Shown here: positions 41,707 to 50,509 of the stretch, piece by piece
How the letters are laid out: every line of letters starts with the position of its first letter
How positions within the stretch are numbered: the stretch's first letter is position 1
NCBI GenBank assembly: GCA_965116665.1
Contig: OZ220709.1
Span: 1,984,001 to 2,048,000 of the forward strand
DNA length: 64,000 bases
From: Aldehydirespirator sp965116665
Lineage (GTDB): Bacteria > Actinomycetota > Acidimicrobiia > Acidimicrobiales > Aldehydirespiratoraceae
Reading direction: 5' to 3'
Notes under the pieces: model-generated
What the model was told of the DNA's origin: nothing
Database searches by the model: none
The model's input: the letters and a program-made list of their open reading frames with translations, nothing else
Translations under genes and position numbers: made by a program

Positions 41707-42513
41707 TCAGTTCATCATCAGGCCGCCGTCGACGTTGATGGCTTGGCCGGTCACGTAGTCGCTGGCCGGGCCGGCCAGGAACACCACCACCCGGGCCACG
41801 TCGGAGGGCTCGCCCATCCGGTCCAGGGGGACGCTGAGACCCAGCCCGCCGCGGCTGGCTTCCTGCATCTGCTCCCAGCTCCCCGGAGTGCTGCGACCGG
41901 TTTGTACGTAGCCGGGGTTGACGGTGTTGACGGCTATGCCATGGGGCCCCAGCTCGGTGGCCATCGACTGGGTCAAGCTCATCACGGCCGCCTTGGAGGC
42001 GCTGTAGGCGGCCCGATCCGGCATGCCGCGACGGGCGACGCCCGAGCCGATGTTCACGATCCGCCCGGGCGTACCCCGTTCGAGCAGGTGGCGCACCACG
42101 GCGGAGCTCATCAGGAACACGCCCTTGGTGTTCACCCTCATTACCTCGTCGAAGGCCTCCTCGGGCACCTCCCAGGTCGGGCCGCGGTCGGCTCCGTGGG
42201 GCGCGGCCGCGTTGTTGACGAGCACATCCACGCCGCCCAGTGCTTCCACGGTCTCGGCCACCATGCGATCGGCGTCGGCCTTTATGCCGACGTCGCCGCG
42301 CACGGCCAGGCCGGACGGTCCTACGCCGCTGATCTCGCCCACCAGTGCCTCGAGAGGATCGCCGCCGGGCCTCGGCCGGTCGCGGGCGGTCACGGCCACC
42401 TCGGCGCCCGCTCGCGCCAGGCCCAGGGCGATGGCCTGGCCGATCCCGGAGGGTCGGCTGCACCCGGTGACCAGCGCCACCTTGCCCAGCAGCGGAAGGC
42501 GATGGTCATCCAT
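41707..42513 (-). CDS. Short-chain dehydrogenase/reductase
   Basis: This 268-aa classical SDR has the nucleotide loop TGCSRPSGIGQAIALGL, NNAAAP, IVNIGSGVARRG with the catalytic Ser, YSASKAAVM (YxxxK) and the tail GQAINVDGGLMMN. The loop is longer than usual (TGxxxxxGIG), as in some polyol or steroid SDRs. It overlaps the PrpD-like gene by 8 bases on the same strand, so they form one transcript, which may read into the defence-like operon. Confidence 0.9.
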   Translation of the reverse strand: MDDHRLPLLGKVALVTGCSRPSGIGQAIALGLARAGAEVAVTARDRPRPGGDPLEALVGEISGVGPSGLAVRGDVGIKADADRMVAETVEALGGVDVLVNNAAAPHGADRGPTWEVPEEAFDEVMRVNTKGVFLMSSAVVRHLLERGTPGRIVNIGSGVARRGMPDRAAYSASKAAVMSLTQSMATELGPHGIAVNTVNPGYVQTGRSTPGSWEQMQEASRGGLGLSVPLDRMGEPSDVARVVVFLAGPASDYVTGQAINVDGGLMMN

Positions 42514-43912
42514 GGCCGCTCCGGTCGGGCGATCCCGCGCTCCGGAGCACGCCGGTCAGCGCGGCCAGATCCTCGAGTTCGTCGATCCCGCGGAGAACGG
42601 CGAGGAGTTCGTGGGCGGTGTCGTGGTCGAGTGAGGCCGTCGAGTTGGCGAGGAACTTCTCGTCGAAGTCCGGGTCTCTCAGCGGCCGGTTGAAGTGGCC
42701 CCGGGGATGGTCCACCCGGATCCGCCGCGACCGGCCGTCGCGGAAGCTCACCGCGAACTCGTATGCCGGCTTCGACCTCCAGGTGCGGGTGATCTCCGGA
42801 TCCTCGACCACGGTCACGCGGGCCATCAACGGCCTGAGCGTCGGGTCGGCGACTCGGTCAGGGGCGAACGACTCCTTGGTCACCCGCCCGTCAGCCAGTG
42901 CTGCCGCGATGACGTAGGGGAGGCTGTGGTCGGCGGTCTCCCGCCGTTTGGGATCCCATTTCTCGTCGTGGTCGCCCTGGCCTCCCCCTATCAGGTCCCA
43001 GGCGACGTAGTAGGTGGAGACGTCGATCGCCTCGATGTCGTCCGGCCGGACGCCCTCGGCGTGCAGGCCGCCGAACACCTCGGCGGGGATCTGGGTCTCG
43101 AAGTCCGACGGGTTGAGCTTGCAGCTGGTGCGTTCGACCGCGCTCAGACCGTTCACCGGCGAGCCCAGGCCGTCTAGATCGAAGGGCCCGGTGGCCTGCT
43201 CCCACAGCCCGAACTTGCCCTCGAACGGCTTCGGCGGACCGGTGACACCCGCCTCGGCCAGCCGGGCCGCGAAGAGCGCGGCCATCGCCGCGTAGGCGGA
43301 GGCGCAGCCCTTCCAGTTGGACAGCTCGCCGGTCCGGGTGACGAACAGCGGCATGTTCGGGGTGACCGCCATACACACCGCGTTGGCCAGCCGCTCCGCG
43401 TCGAGCCCCAGCGCCCGGCCCGTGCCGGCCGCGGTGGCGATGGCCAGGAACGCCCCGTAGTCCCAGCCGTGGTCCCGCATGGGCACGGCGTCGGCCAGGG
43501 CCGCGAACACCTCGTAGGCGACGTGGAGCGCGGCGAGGACCTCCGGTCCCGAACGCCCGCTGATCTCGGCCGCGGCCAGAACGGCCCCCACCATGTCGCT
43601 GGGGTGGCCGCCGCCCTCGGTGTGGTAGGTGTCGTTGAAGTCGAGGTAGCGGACCATGCACCCGTTGGCGAATGCGGCCAGTTCGGGCGTCGACGGCCCG
43701 GCCACCCCGATCACCGACGCGCCCGGCTCAGCGGTCGCCGCGGCCGCGAGGGAGCGGGCCGCCACGCAAGGGGGCGCGTCCAGGGCTCCGAGCGCGCATC
43801 CGAGCGCGTCGACGAGACGGCTCCGCATGGCGCTCGAGGCGGGCGCTGGGATCCGGGCCGGGTCGAGTCCGGCCGCGTACCCGGCGATCAGGCTGGTGGG
43901 GGAGTCGAACAT
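42506..43912 (-). CDS. MmgE/PrpD family protein
   Basis: This 468-aa protein has the PrpD-fold features ALGCALGALDAPP, FANGCMVRYLDFNDTYH, GGGHPSDMVGAVLAAAE, MAVTPNMPLFVTRTGELSNWKGCASA, KLNPSDFETQIP and DHSLPYVIAAALADG. Relatives include 2-methylcitrate dehydratase, cis-aconitate decarboxylase and (di)hydratases of catabolic pathways. Substrate undefined here. It is transcribed with the downstream SDR and probably the upstream alcohol dehydrogenase. Confidence 0.88.
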   Translation of the reverse strand: MFDSPTSLIAGYAAGLDPARIPAPASSAMRSRLVDALGCALGALDAPPCVAARSLAAAATAEPGASVIGVAGPSTPELAAFANGCMVRYLDFNDTYHTEGGGHPSDMVGAVLAAAEISGRSGPEVLAALHVAYEVFAALADAVPMRDHGWDYGAFLAIATAAGTGRALGLDAERLANAVCMAVTPNMPLFVTRTGELSNWKGCASAYAAMAALFAARLAEAGVTGPPKPFEGKFGLWEQATGPFDLDGLGSPVNGLSAVERTSCKLNPSDFETQIPAEVFGGLHAEGVRPDDIEAIDVSTYYVAWDLIGGGQGDHDEKWDPKRRETADHSLPYVIAAALADGRVTKESFAPDRVADPTLRPLMARVTVVEDPEITRTWRSKPAYEFAVSFRDGRSRRIRVDHPRGHFNRPLRDPDFDEKFLANSTASLDHDTAHELLAVLRGIDELEDLAALTGVLRSAGSPDRSGHG

Positions 43913-43963
43913 GGTCGGCGGCCACCAACGGCGAGAATCACGACACCGCGGCCCGGCACTCGC

Positions 43964-45040
43964 TCAGGGCTCGATCCGGGCCTGGACGACCTCGCCGCCG
44001 GCCTCAGCTGCATCGATGGCTTCCTCAGCCTCGTCGAGGCCGAAGCAATGGGTGGTGATGAGATCTATCGGCCACTGACCCGACTCGATGATGCGGATCC
44101 CGGCCTCCATGGCCTCCAGGCTCTTGCCATACCCGCTCAGCACCCGAAGCTGCTTGTGGATGGCGAGATCCACCGGGAAGTCGGCAGTGACGTCGCCCTT
44201 GATCCCGGCCAGCACGAGGCGGCCTCCGAGGTCCAGGGCGTGGAGGGCCTCGGTCACAACCGCGGTGGACACCGGAGTGACATCGATGATCAGGGTCGGC
44301 GGGCCGTCAAGGGCCTGCGCCAAGGCCTCGACGTTGCTGCTTCCGTCGGATACGACGGTGGCTGCCCCCAGCGCCCGGGCCACTTCGAGGCGGCGGCGGT
44401 CGCTCTCGAGGCCGACCACCGCCACGGATGTCGCTCCGGCCTGGCGGGCCGCGATGATGCAGGCCAGGCCCCTGGCTCCGGGGCCGTAGATGGCGACCCG
44501 GTCCGACGGCTCGACCCGGCCGACGTCCTGAATCCAGTCGATGGCGTTGGCCATGGCGGTGAAGAGGCTCGCCGGGCCCAGCGGCCCGTTGGAGTCCATG
44601 GGCACGAGCATGGCCTCCGGCGCGAGGTACAGGTGGGTTGCCATCCCGCCCCAGAGCCCAGGCGGTGTGTCCGGGTGAAGCCAGCCGTAGACCCGGGCGT
44701 AGCCGCGGAACGGGGCCCGGCAGCGGGTGCCGGTGTGGCAGCCCCGGCACCGGCCGCACCTCAGATGGGAGTGCACCGCCACCCGGTCGCCCTCGGCCAG
44801 CTGCCAGGTCCGGGCCGCCTCCGCCCCGATCCGCTCAATGACTCCCAGTGCCTCGTGACCCGGCGCCAGCGGCAACGCCCCTGCCGCCAGGATTCCCCGG
44901 AAGACCTCGACATCGCTCCCGCACAGCCCGCAGGCCTCCACCCTCAGCACGGCGTCGTCCGGACCCGGATCCGGGATCGGGACCTCCCGCATCTCGTATT
45001 CTCCGACCGCGGTCTGGACCAACGTCCGAGCCATGTCCAT
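43964..45040 (-). CDS. Zinc-binding alcohol dehydrogenase (MDR family)
   Basis: This 358-aa medium-chain dehydrogenase has the catalytic zinc ligands in ACGLCGSDVE and PGHEALG. The structural zinc cysteines are in CGRCRGCHTGTRC, and the nucleotide fold is VAIYGPGARGLACIIAARQAG. I choose ATG 45040 because GAGG lies 8 bases upstream; ATGs at 45049 and 45034 are also in frame. Likely oxidises an alcohol intermediate. It is divergent from the LLM oxidoreductase across the shared-motif site at 45134. Confidence 0.88.
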   Translation of the reverse strand: MDMARTLVQTAVGEYEMREVPIPDPGPDDAVLRVEACGLCGSDVEVFRGILAAGALPLAPGHEALGVIERIGAEAARTWQLAEGDRVAVHSHLRCGRCRGCHTGTRCRAPFRGYARVYGWLHPDTPPGLWGGMATHLYLAPEAMLVPMDSNGPLGPASLFTAMANAIDWIQDVGRVEPSDRVAIYGPGARGLACIIAARQAGATSVAVVGLESDRRRLEVARALGAATVVSDGSSNVEALAQALDGPPTLIIDVTPVSTAVVTEALHALDLGGRLVLAGIKGDVTADFPVDLAIHKQLRVLSGYGKSLEAMEAGIRIIESGQWPIDLITTHCFGLDEAEEAIDAAEAGGEVVQARIEP

Positions 45041-45133
45041 GATCTGCATCCTCGCGTGTCGCCGCCACTGCCGTCGGATCTCGTCCCGCATGCGCTCCCG
45101 TCCGGCGCGGATCGGGTCACGTTACTACAATCG

Positions 45134-45157
45134 TCAATGACAATCATGATCATAGAA
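45134..45157. promoter_or_regulatory. Shared-motif site between alcohol dehydrogenase and LLM genes
   Basis: The minus strand reads TTCTATGATCATGATTGTCA, the closest match to the sites at 11425 and 46864. The palindrome ATGATCAT is at 45146-45153, directly before the AAGGAG ribosome binding site of the LLM gene. A second TCGTCAATGACAA element lies just upstream. Confidence 0.45.
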
Positions 45158-45167
45158 GGAGCTTCAT

Positions 45168-46037
45168 CTGAGGTTCTCCATCAACCTTTTCGGCACTCCC
45201 GTGCAGGACATGGTGCGGCTGGTTCCCCGAGCCGACGAGCTCGGCTTCGAGGCGGTATGGCTGGGCGAGCATCTGGTCCGCCCGGCCCGGTTCGAGAGCG
45301 CCTACCCGTACTCACCGACCGGGTCGGCCCAGCAGGTGTGGCCGGCCGAGACCCCGCTCAGCGACCCCTGGGTTGCGCTGGGCCATCTGGCCGCCATGAC
45401 CCGCCGGATCCAGCTGGCCACCGGCGTGTACGTGCTGCCCCTGCGCAACCCGTTCGTGACGGCCCGGGCCGTGGCCACCCTGCACGCGGTTTCGGGAGGC
45501 CGGGCCATTCTCGGCATCGGTGCGGGCTGGAACCGCGAGGAGTTCGAGATCGTCGGCGAGAGCTTCGACGACCGGGGTGCCCGGATGGACGAGATCATCG
45601 GGATCCTGCGGCGGCTCTGGTCGGGCGAATCGTTCTCCCACTCGGGAACCTCGTACCGCTTCGGCGAGGTCCGGCTGGGACCGGGCCAGGACCCGCCGAT
45701 ACCCATCGTCATGGGCGGGCACTCGCCCCCGGCTCTGCGCCGGGCCGGCCGCCTCGGCGATGGGTGGTACAGCACCGCCACCGGCACGCTGGCGGAGATG
45801 ATCGAGTTCCGCCAGCGGATCGAGCAGGCTCGGAGCGGCGCGGGCCGGGCCTCGCAGTCCTTCGACTACTACATACGCATGAACGGCGATCTCGACGCCC
45901 GCAACGCCGACCGCTACCGGGATGAAGGATTCGAGCATCTGACCCTGCCCACCAACCGCCTCTGGCGGGGCGCGTCCAGCGTCGATGACAAGCTCGACAC
46001 GCTCAACCGCCTCGCTGGGGAACTGGGAATGCGATGA
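45168..46037 (+). CDS. LLM-class F420-dependent oxidoreductase
   Basis: This 289-aa luciferase-like TIM barrel has RFSINLFGTPVQDM for the first strand, ELGFEAVWLGEHL, IQLATGVYVLPLRNPFVTARA, GRAILGIGAGWNREEFEIVG, PIVMGGHSPPALRRAGRLGDGW. This pattern is typical of actinobacterial F420-dependent dehydrogenases/reductases. The start is most likely CTG 45168: AAGGAG ends 6 bases before it and the conserved first strand begins there. The next possible start, GTG 45201, would cut off that strand. Confidence 0.88.
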   Translation: MRFSINLFGTPVQDMVRLVPRADELGFEAVWLGEHLVRPARFESAYPYSPTGSAQQVWPAETPLSDPWVALGHLAAMTRRIQLATGVYVLPLRNPFVTARAVATLHAVSGGRAILGIGAGWNREEFEIVGESFDDRGARMDEIIGILRRLWSGESFSHSGTSYRFGEVRLGPGQDPPIPIVMGGHSPPALRRAGRLGDGWYSTATGTLAEMIEFRQRIEQARSGAGRASQSFDYYIRMNGDLDARNADRYRDEGFEHLTLPTNRLWRGASSVDDKLDTLNRLAGELGMR

Positions 46038-46086
46038 TCGCGCTCACGATCCCAGCCCACACCCCCAGCAGGAGCGGCACACCGGC

Positions 46087-46839
46087 ATGAAGCTTCAGAG
46101 CAAAGTCGCCATCGTCACCGGCTCCGGCCAAGGCGTGGGGCGAGGGATAGCGCTCGCTTTGGCCTCCGATGGCGCTGCGGTTGTACTCATGGGTCGTACG
46201 GGGGCCAAGGTGGAGCGGGTGGCGGCCGAGATCACCGACCGGGGAGGGATGGCGCTGGCGATCGAGGGCGACGTCACCCGCACCGAAGACATCGACTCGG
46301 CTCTGGCATCGACCATCGAGACGTTCGGGCAGCTCGACATCCTGGTGAACAACGCCCAGCACATCCACCGGGGCCCGCTGCTCGAGACCTCGGACCGCGC
46401 CGCCCAGGCCTCCTGGGAGTCGGGTCCGCTGGCCACGCTGCGATTCATGCGGGCCGCCTACCCGCACCTGAAGGGCGGAGGGGTGATCATCAACCTCGGC
46501 AGCCGGGTAGGGGTGCGGCCCGATCCAATGGGCTTCGGCGTCTACGCGGCGGCCAAGGAGGCCATCCGGGCTCTCAGCCGCACCGCGGCCATGGAGTGGG
46601 GGGCCGACGGCATCCGTGTCGTCGTAATCCTGCCGTTCGCCACCTCTCCCGAACTGGAGCGCATGCAGCGGGAGGACCCCGAGGGCTACGCCCGCACGCG
46701 GGACGCGACCGCGCTGGGCCGGGTGGGGGATCCCGAGATGGACATCGGCCGCGCGGTCGCCTTCCTCGCCGGGCCCGACGGGAGCTACATAACGGGCACA
46801 ACCATCGCCCTGGACGGCGGCAAGTCGTTCGTGCGCTGA
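46087..46839 (+). CDS. Short-chain dehydrogenase/reductase
   Basis: This 250-aa classical SDR has TGSGQGVGRGIALAL, NNAQH (instead of NNAG), IINLGSRVG with the catalytic Ser, YAAAKEAI (YxxxK) and a DGGKSFVR tail. The NNAQ variant slightly alters the segment that stabilises the central sheet. It is downstream of the LLM gene with a 49-base gap. I start at ATG 46087; AGGAG is 12 bases upstream. Confidence 0.88.
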   Translation: MKLQSKVAIVTGSGQGVGRGIALALASDGAAVVLMGRTGAKVERVAAEITDRGGMALAIEGDVTRTEDIDSALASTIETFGQLDILVNNAQHIHRGPLLETSDRAAQASWESGPLATLRFMRAAYPHLKGGGVIINLGSRVGVRPDPMGFGVYAAAKEAIRALSRTAAMEWGADGIRVVVILPFATSPELERMQREDPEGYARTRDATALGRVGDPEMDIGRAVAFLAGPDGSYITGTTIALDGGKSFVR

Positions 46840-46863
46840 GGCAGGGCGATCGGGTCCGAACAA

Positions 46864-46881
46864 CTATGATCATGATTAGTC
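46864..46881. promoter_or_regulatory. Shared-motif site upstream of the CMD gene
   Basis: CTATGATCATGATTAGTC, with the palindrome ATGATCAT at 46866-46873, 19 bases before ATG 46900. It matches the sites at 11425 and 45134 over at least ten bases. It likely starts the transcript 46900-52800 (CMD protein to CoA ligase). Confidence 0.45.
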
Positions 46882-46899
46882 GCCAACTGGAGATCTGCG

Positions 46900-47319
46900 A
46901 TGGCTGACCGTCTAGAGGAGATAGCCGCCGCTGGTCGGGCCCGGCGCGAGGTGGCCCAGGGCGAGAAGGCTGAGGCTCTCATGGCCGCCGTCAAGGCCAT
47001 CGATCCCCGGCTGGCCGAGTGGTCGGACTCGTTCGTGTTCGGGCAGGTGTGGGCCGACTCGCATCTGAGCTTCGAGGAGCAGATGCTGGTGGCTCTCACC
47101 GCGCTGGGCTCCACCGGGCAGATCATGCAGCTCCGCTCGTACCTGCACGGGGCCCTGCAGGCCGGGCTGGATCCCGACAAGATCCAGGACGCGCTGGTGA
47201 TGCTGGTGGTGTACTCCGGATTCCCGAACGCACTGACCGTGCTGGCCGAGTGGCGGTCGGTTAGGGACTCTCACGAGCGAAGGGCAGCAGCAGCCAAGGA
47301 GGTCGCCGGGCATGACTGA
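46900..47319 (+). CDS. Carboxymuconolactone decarboxylase (CMD/AhpD-fold) family protein
   Basis: This 139-aa all-helical protein has DSFVFGQVWADSHLSFEEQMLVALTALG, then QLRSYLHGALQAGLDPDKIQDALVMLVVYSGFPNAL, as in gamma-carboxymuconolactone decarboxylase-like proteins. There is no CxxC, so it is not a peroxidase-reducing AhpD. Reaction unknown. It is the first gene of a run with P450, SDRs, ferredoxin and CoA ligase, and overlaps the P450 gene by 8 bases. Confidence 0.86.
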   Translation: MADRLEEIAAAGRARREVAQGEKAEALMAAVKAIDPRLAEWSDSFVFGQVWADSHLSFEEQMLVALTALGSTGQIMQLRSYLHGALQAGLDPDKIQDALVMLVVYSGFPNALTVLAEWRSVRDSHERRAAAAKEVAGHD

Positions 47320-48541
47320 CATCGCGGATGCGGGCGTGCGAGCAGAGGCGGAGGAGGCGGCCACTCCCTACCCGATACCGAGGGACTCGAAGCTGGACCC
47401 CCCGCCGGCTCTGGGCCGCTGGCGGGCGCAACGGCCGCTGCATCGGATCAAGCTGTGGGACGGCCGCGAGGCGTGGGCCATCGTGGGGTACGAGGAGGTG
47501 CGGGAGGTCCTCAAGAACCACGAGACCTTCGTTTCGTCACCCCTGGCCCCCGGGTACCCCACGCTGGGAGAGGCCGACGCGGCCACCAAGAAGTCCCTGC
47601 TGCTCACCATGATCGACCCACCGCTGCACACCCAGCACCGGGGAGCGGTGCTGCGGGAGTTCACAGTCAAGGCCATCGAGTCGCTGCGCCCCGACGCTGA
47701 GGCGATCGTGGATGACCTGATCGACGCCATGGCGGCCATGGACCCGCCCGTCGACCTGATCAAGGTGCTGGGCGCGGCGGTACCGGCTCGCTTCACCTGC
47801 CGCCTGCTGGGCGTTCCCTACTCCGACGCCGAGTTCTTCCAGGAGCGGCTCACCGTCCGGTTCTCACCGACCTCGCCGGCCGCGTCGGTGTACGGAGCCG
47901 AGGACGGCCTGCGGAGCTACTTCGCCGATCTGGTGGAGGACCGTCTCGGCCAGCCCCGAAACGACCTGAGTTCACGGCTGGTAAGCGATCACGTCCGCAC
48001 CGGCCAGATCAGCCCTGAGGAGGCCGCCACCATCCTGCACGTGCTGCTGATCGGCGGATTCGACACCACCAAGCAGATGATCGCGCTGGGAACCCTCACC
48101 CTTCTGGAGCACCCCGACCAACTCGCAAGGCTCAAGGCCGACCCGTCGGGTTGGCGCAACGCGGTGGAGGAACTGCTGCGGTACATCACCCTGATCCAGA
48201 GCGAGCGGAGAGCCTGCACGGCCGACACCGTCATCGGCGGCCAACCGATCCGGGCCGGCGAGGGGGTGCTGGTCCTGCTGAACTCGGCCAACCGCGACGC
48301 CTCGGTGTTCGATTCGGCCGACACCCTCGATCTGGAGCGAAACGCGGTGCGCCATCTGGCCTTCGGCAGCGGCATCCACCAGTGCCTGGGCCAGGCTGTG
48401 GCCCGGATGCTGCTGCAACTCACCTACCCCAAGCTGTTCGACCGCTTCGAGCGCTTGCGGCTGGCGGTCCCGTTCGATTCCCTGAGCTTCCGTGAGAGCA
48501 GTTCCCTCTTCGGGGTGGACGAACTGCCGGTGAAGTGGTGA
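47312..48541 (+). CDS. Cytochrome P450
   Basis: This 409-aa soluble bacterial P450 has the I-helix oxygen-binding motif LLIGGFDTTKQM, the ETLR-like region EELLRYITLIQSERRA and the heme-thiolate loop LAFGSGIHQCLGQAVARM. It would hydroxylate a substrate with electrons from a ferredoxin; a 3Fe-4S ferredoxin gene lies at 49379 in the same run. The start is ATG 47312 overlapping the CMD gene. Confidence 0.93.
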   Translation: MTDIADAGVRAEAEEAATPYPIPRDSKLDPPPALGRWRAQRPLHRIKLWDGREAWAIVGYEEVREVLKNHETFVSSPLAPGYPTLGEADAATKKSLLLTMIDPPLHTQHRGAVLREFTVKAIESLRPDAEAIVDDLIDAMAAMDPPVDLIKVLGAAVPARFTCRLLGVPYSDAEFFQERLTVRFSPTSPAASVYGAEDGLRSYFADLVEDRLGQPRNDLSSRLVSDHVRTGQISPEEAATILHVLLIGGFDTTKQMIALGTLTLLEHPDQLARLKADPSGWRNAVEELLRYITLIQSERRACTADTVIGGQPIRAGEGVLVLLNSANRDASVFDSADTLDLERNAVRHLAFGSGIHQCLGQAVARMLLQLTYPKLFDRFERLRLAVPFDSLSFRESSSLFGVDELPVKW

Positions 48542-48595
48542 CAGATGGCCCGCCGATGAGCGTGCTGTGCAGTCGTTGAGCCGGACGGGCCGGCA

Positions 48596-49357
48596 GTGAC
48601 TGACCTCGAGGGCGCAGTCGCCATCGTCACCGGTGGGGCCGGCGGCATCGGTCGGGCCATCTGTCACCGGTTCGCGGCTGAGGGGGCCGCGGTAGGGGTG
48701 GTCGACATCGACGAGCCGGGAGCGGAAGCGACGGCTGAAGCCATCGCGGTCGCGGGGGGTCGGGCCATTGCGGTGACGACCGACCTGCGGGTGCCCGACG
48801 ACATCGCCGCGGCGGCGGCGCGGACCCGTGACGGGTTCGGGGCGGTCGACGTCCTGGTCAACAACGCCGGGGTGATGGACGCGCTGCGCCCTCCGCTGAG
48901 TGTCTCTCTGTCCCAGTGGGAGGCGACCTTCGCGGTCAACGTCACCGCGCCGTTCCTGCTGTGCCGGGCCGTGCTGCCCGGCATGATCGCCAACGGCAGG
49001 GGAGCCATCGTCAACATCGCGTCCATCGCGGGATTGAGCGGGGGCCGAGCCGGGACGGCCTACACCGCCAGCAAGCACGCTCTGGTGGGCCTCACTCGCA
49101 GCATCGCGTTCACTCACGTCGAGGACGGCATCCGCTGCAACGCCATCTGCCCTGGCGGCGTGTCCACCGGCATCGCGGATCGCGACGACCCTCGGGACCC
49201 CTTCGGGGCCCACCGGTACCGGCTGGCGCACGCCACCAAGCCGCGCCACGGTGAGCCCGATGAGGTCGCCGCGGTCGCGGCGTTCCTGGCCTCGGATCGG
49301 GCCAGCTTCGTGAACGGCGCGATAGTGCCGGTCGACGCGGGCTGGACGGCTGCCTAG
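48596..49357 (+). CDS. Short-chain dehydrogenase/reductase
   Basis: This 253-aa SDR has TGGAGGIGRAICHRF, NNAGVMDA, IVNIASIAGLSG, YTASKHALVGL and the tail VPVDAGWTAA. All catalytic residues (Ser, Tyr, Lys) are present. The start is GTG 48596. It lies between the P450 and the ferredoxin genes and may oxidise the alcohol made by the P450, which is inference from order. Confidence 0.9.
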   Translation: MTDLEGAVAIVTGGAGGIGRAICHRFAAEGAAVGVVDIDEPGAEATAEAIAVAGGRAIAVTTDLRVPDDIAAAAARTRDGFGAVDVLVNNAGVMDALRPPLSVSLSQWEATFAVNVTAPFLLCRAVLPGMIANGRGAIVNIASIAGLSGGRAGTAYTASKHALVGLTRSIAFTHVEDGIRCNAICPGGVSTGIADRDDPRDPFGAHRYRLAHATKPRHGEPDEVAAVAAFLASDRASFVNGAIVPVDAGWTAA

Positions 49358-49378
49358 ACCGGTGGCGGGAGGTTGACT

Positions 49379-49576
49379 ATGAAGCTGAGCGTGGACCGGA
49401 AGGCCTGCACCGGTGCCGGCAACTGCGTGAGGCTCGCACCCGACTGGTTCGACCAGGACGACGACGAGGGCCTGGTGATGCTGCTCGGCGATGTGCCGCC
49501 CGGCGGCTTGAGGTCGCTGATGCGAGATGTCGTGGACGCCTGCCCGACGGGCGCCATACGGGTCGAAGGCAGCTGA
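49379..49576 (+). CDS. 3Fe-4S ferredoxin
   Basis: This 65-aa protein has ACTGAGNC (Cys10, Cys16) and DACPTGAI (Cys55). The middle cysteine of the usual CxxCxxC is missing, typical of actinobacterial 3Fe-4S ferredoxins that donate electrons to P450s. The start is ATG 49379 with GGGAGG 6 bases upstream. Its probable partner is the P450 at 47312, with the one at 57325 also possible. No ferredoxin reductase gene is in the window. Confidence 0.92.
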   Translation: MKLSVDRKACTGAGNCVRLAPDWFDQDDDEGLVMLLGDVPPGGLRSLMRDVVDACPTGAIRVEGS

Positions 49577-49585
49577 GCCGGCCCC

Positions 49586-50482
49586 GTGGGCCTCGACCTT
49601 TCCGCCGTCCCGGACGATGTCGTGCGGCGCTACGGACTCGACCGCCTCCCATCGAACCGAGAGCAGAGGGCCGCGTCCGGGTTGCTGCGGCTCGACGGCA
49701 AGCGGGCGCTGGTCACCGGGGGCGGCGGGGACGGGCTGGGCGCAGCCATCTGCGGACGGCTGGCGGAGCAGGGCGCCGACGTGGCCGTGCTCGACATATC
49801 CTCCGCAGCGGCCGAGGCCACCGTCGCCTCGATCCGGGAGCGATGGAACGTCCGGACCGAGCCGGTAGTTGCCGACGTGGGCGACGAGGCCGAGGTGCGG
49901 GCAGCAGTCGACGGTCTGGCCGAGCGCTGGGGAGGCATTGATGTCCTTGTCAACAACGCCGGGGGCTCGGGCTCGGTGGCCGGGGGCCGGCGCGTACCCC
50001 ACCACGGGCCCTTCTCCGCGATGGTCTACGACGATCTGCAGAACGTGGTGCGGGTGAACCTGATCGGGACGCTGCTCGTCACCCGGGCCACGCTGCCCCA
50101 CATGATCTCGGCCGGGGCAGGCCGGATCGTCAACATCGCCTCCGAGGGAGGCAAGACCGCGGTCACCAACTTGACCGCTTACAACGCCTGCAAGGCCGGA
50201 GTCATCGGCTTCACCCGCAGCCTTGCCGCGGAGGCGGGCCCGCAGGGCGTTACCGTCGCGGCCGTGTGCCCGGGAATCATTGTCTCGGACCGCACTGTGG
50301 CGGCGCTGTCCGATCCCCAGTCCCAAGGTTTTTCCGCCCTCGATGATGCCTTCGAACGGGTGAGTCTGGGTCGGGGCACGGTGGTTGACGAGGTGGCCGG
50401 GGTGGTTGCCTTCCTGGCCTCGGAGGCGGGAAGCTTCATTCACGGAGCGTCGCTCAGCCTGGGCGGGGGAATGGCGGACTGA
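49586..50482 (+). CDS. Short-chain dehydrogenase/reductase with N-terminal extension
   Basis: This 298-aa protein starts with about 35 residues unrelated to the SDR core (DDVVRRYGLDRLPSNREQR). Then come TGGGGDGLGAAICGRL, NNAGGSGS with an inserted loop, IVNIASEGGK, YNACKAGVIGF and a LSLGGGMAD tail. The start is GTG 49586, 9 bases after the ferredoxin stop. Substrate unknown. Confidence 0.88.
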   Translation: MGLDLSAVPDDVVRRYGLDRLPSNREQRAASGLLRLDGKRALVTGGGGDGLGAAICGRLAEQGADVAVLDISSAAAEATVASIRERWNVRTEPVVADVGDEAEVRAAVDGLAERWGGIDVLVNNAGGSGSVAGGRRVPHHGPFSAMVYDDLQNVVRVNLIGTLLVTRATLPHMISAGAGRIVNIASEGGKTAVTNLTAYNACKAGVIGFTRSLAAEAGPQGVTVAAVCPGIIVSDRTVAALSDPQSQGFSALDDAFERVSLGRGTVVDEVAGVVAFLASEAGSFIHGASLSLGGGMAD

Positions 50483-50509
50483 CCCGATGGTGCTGGTAGG
50501 AGGCCCACG

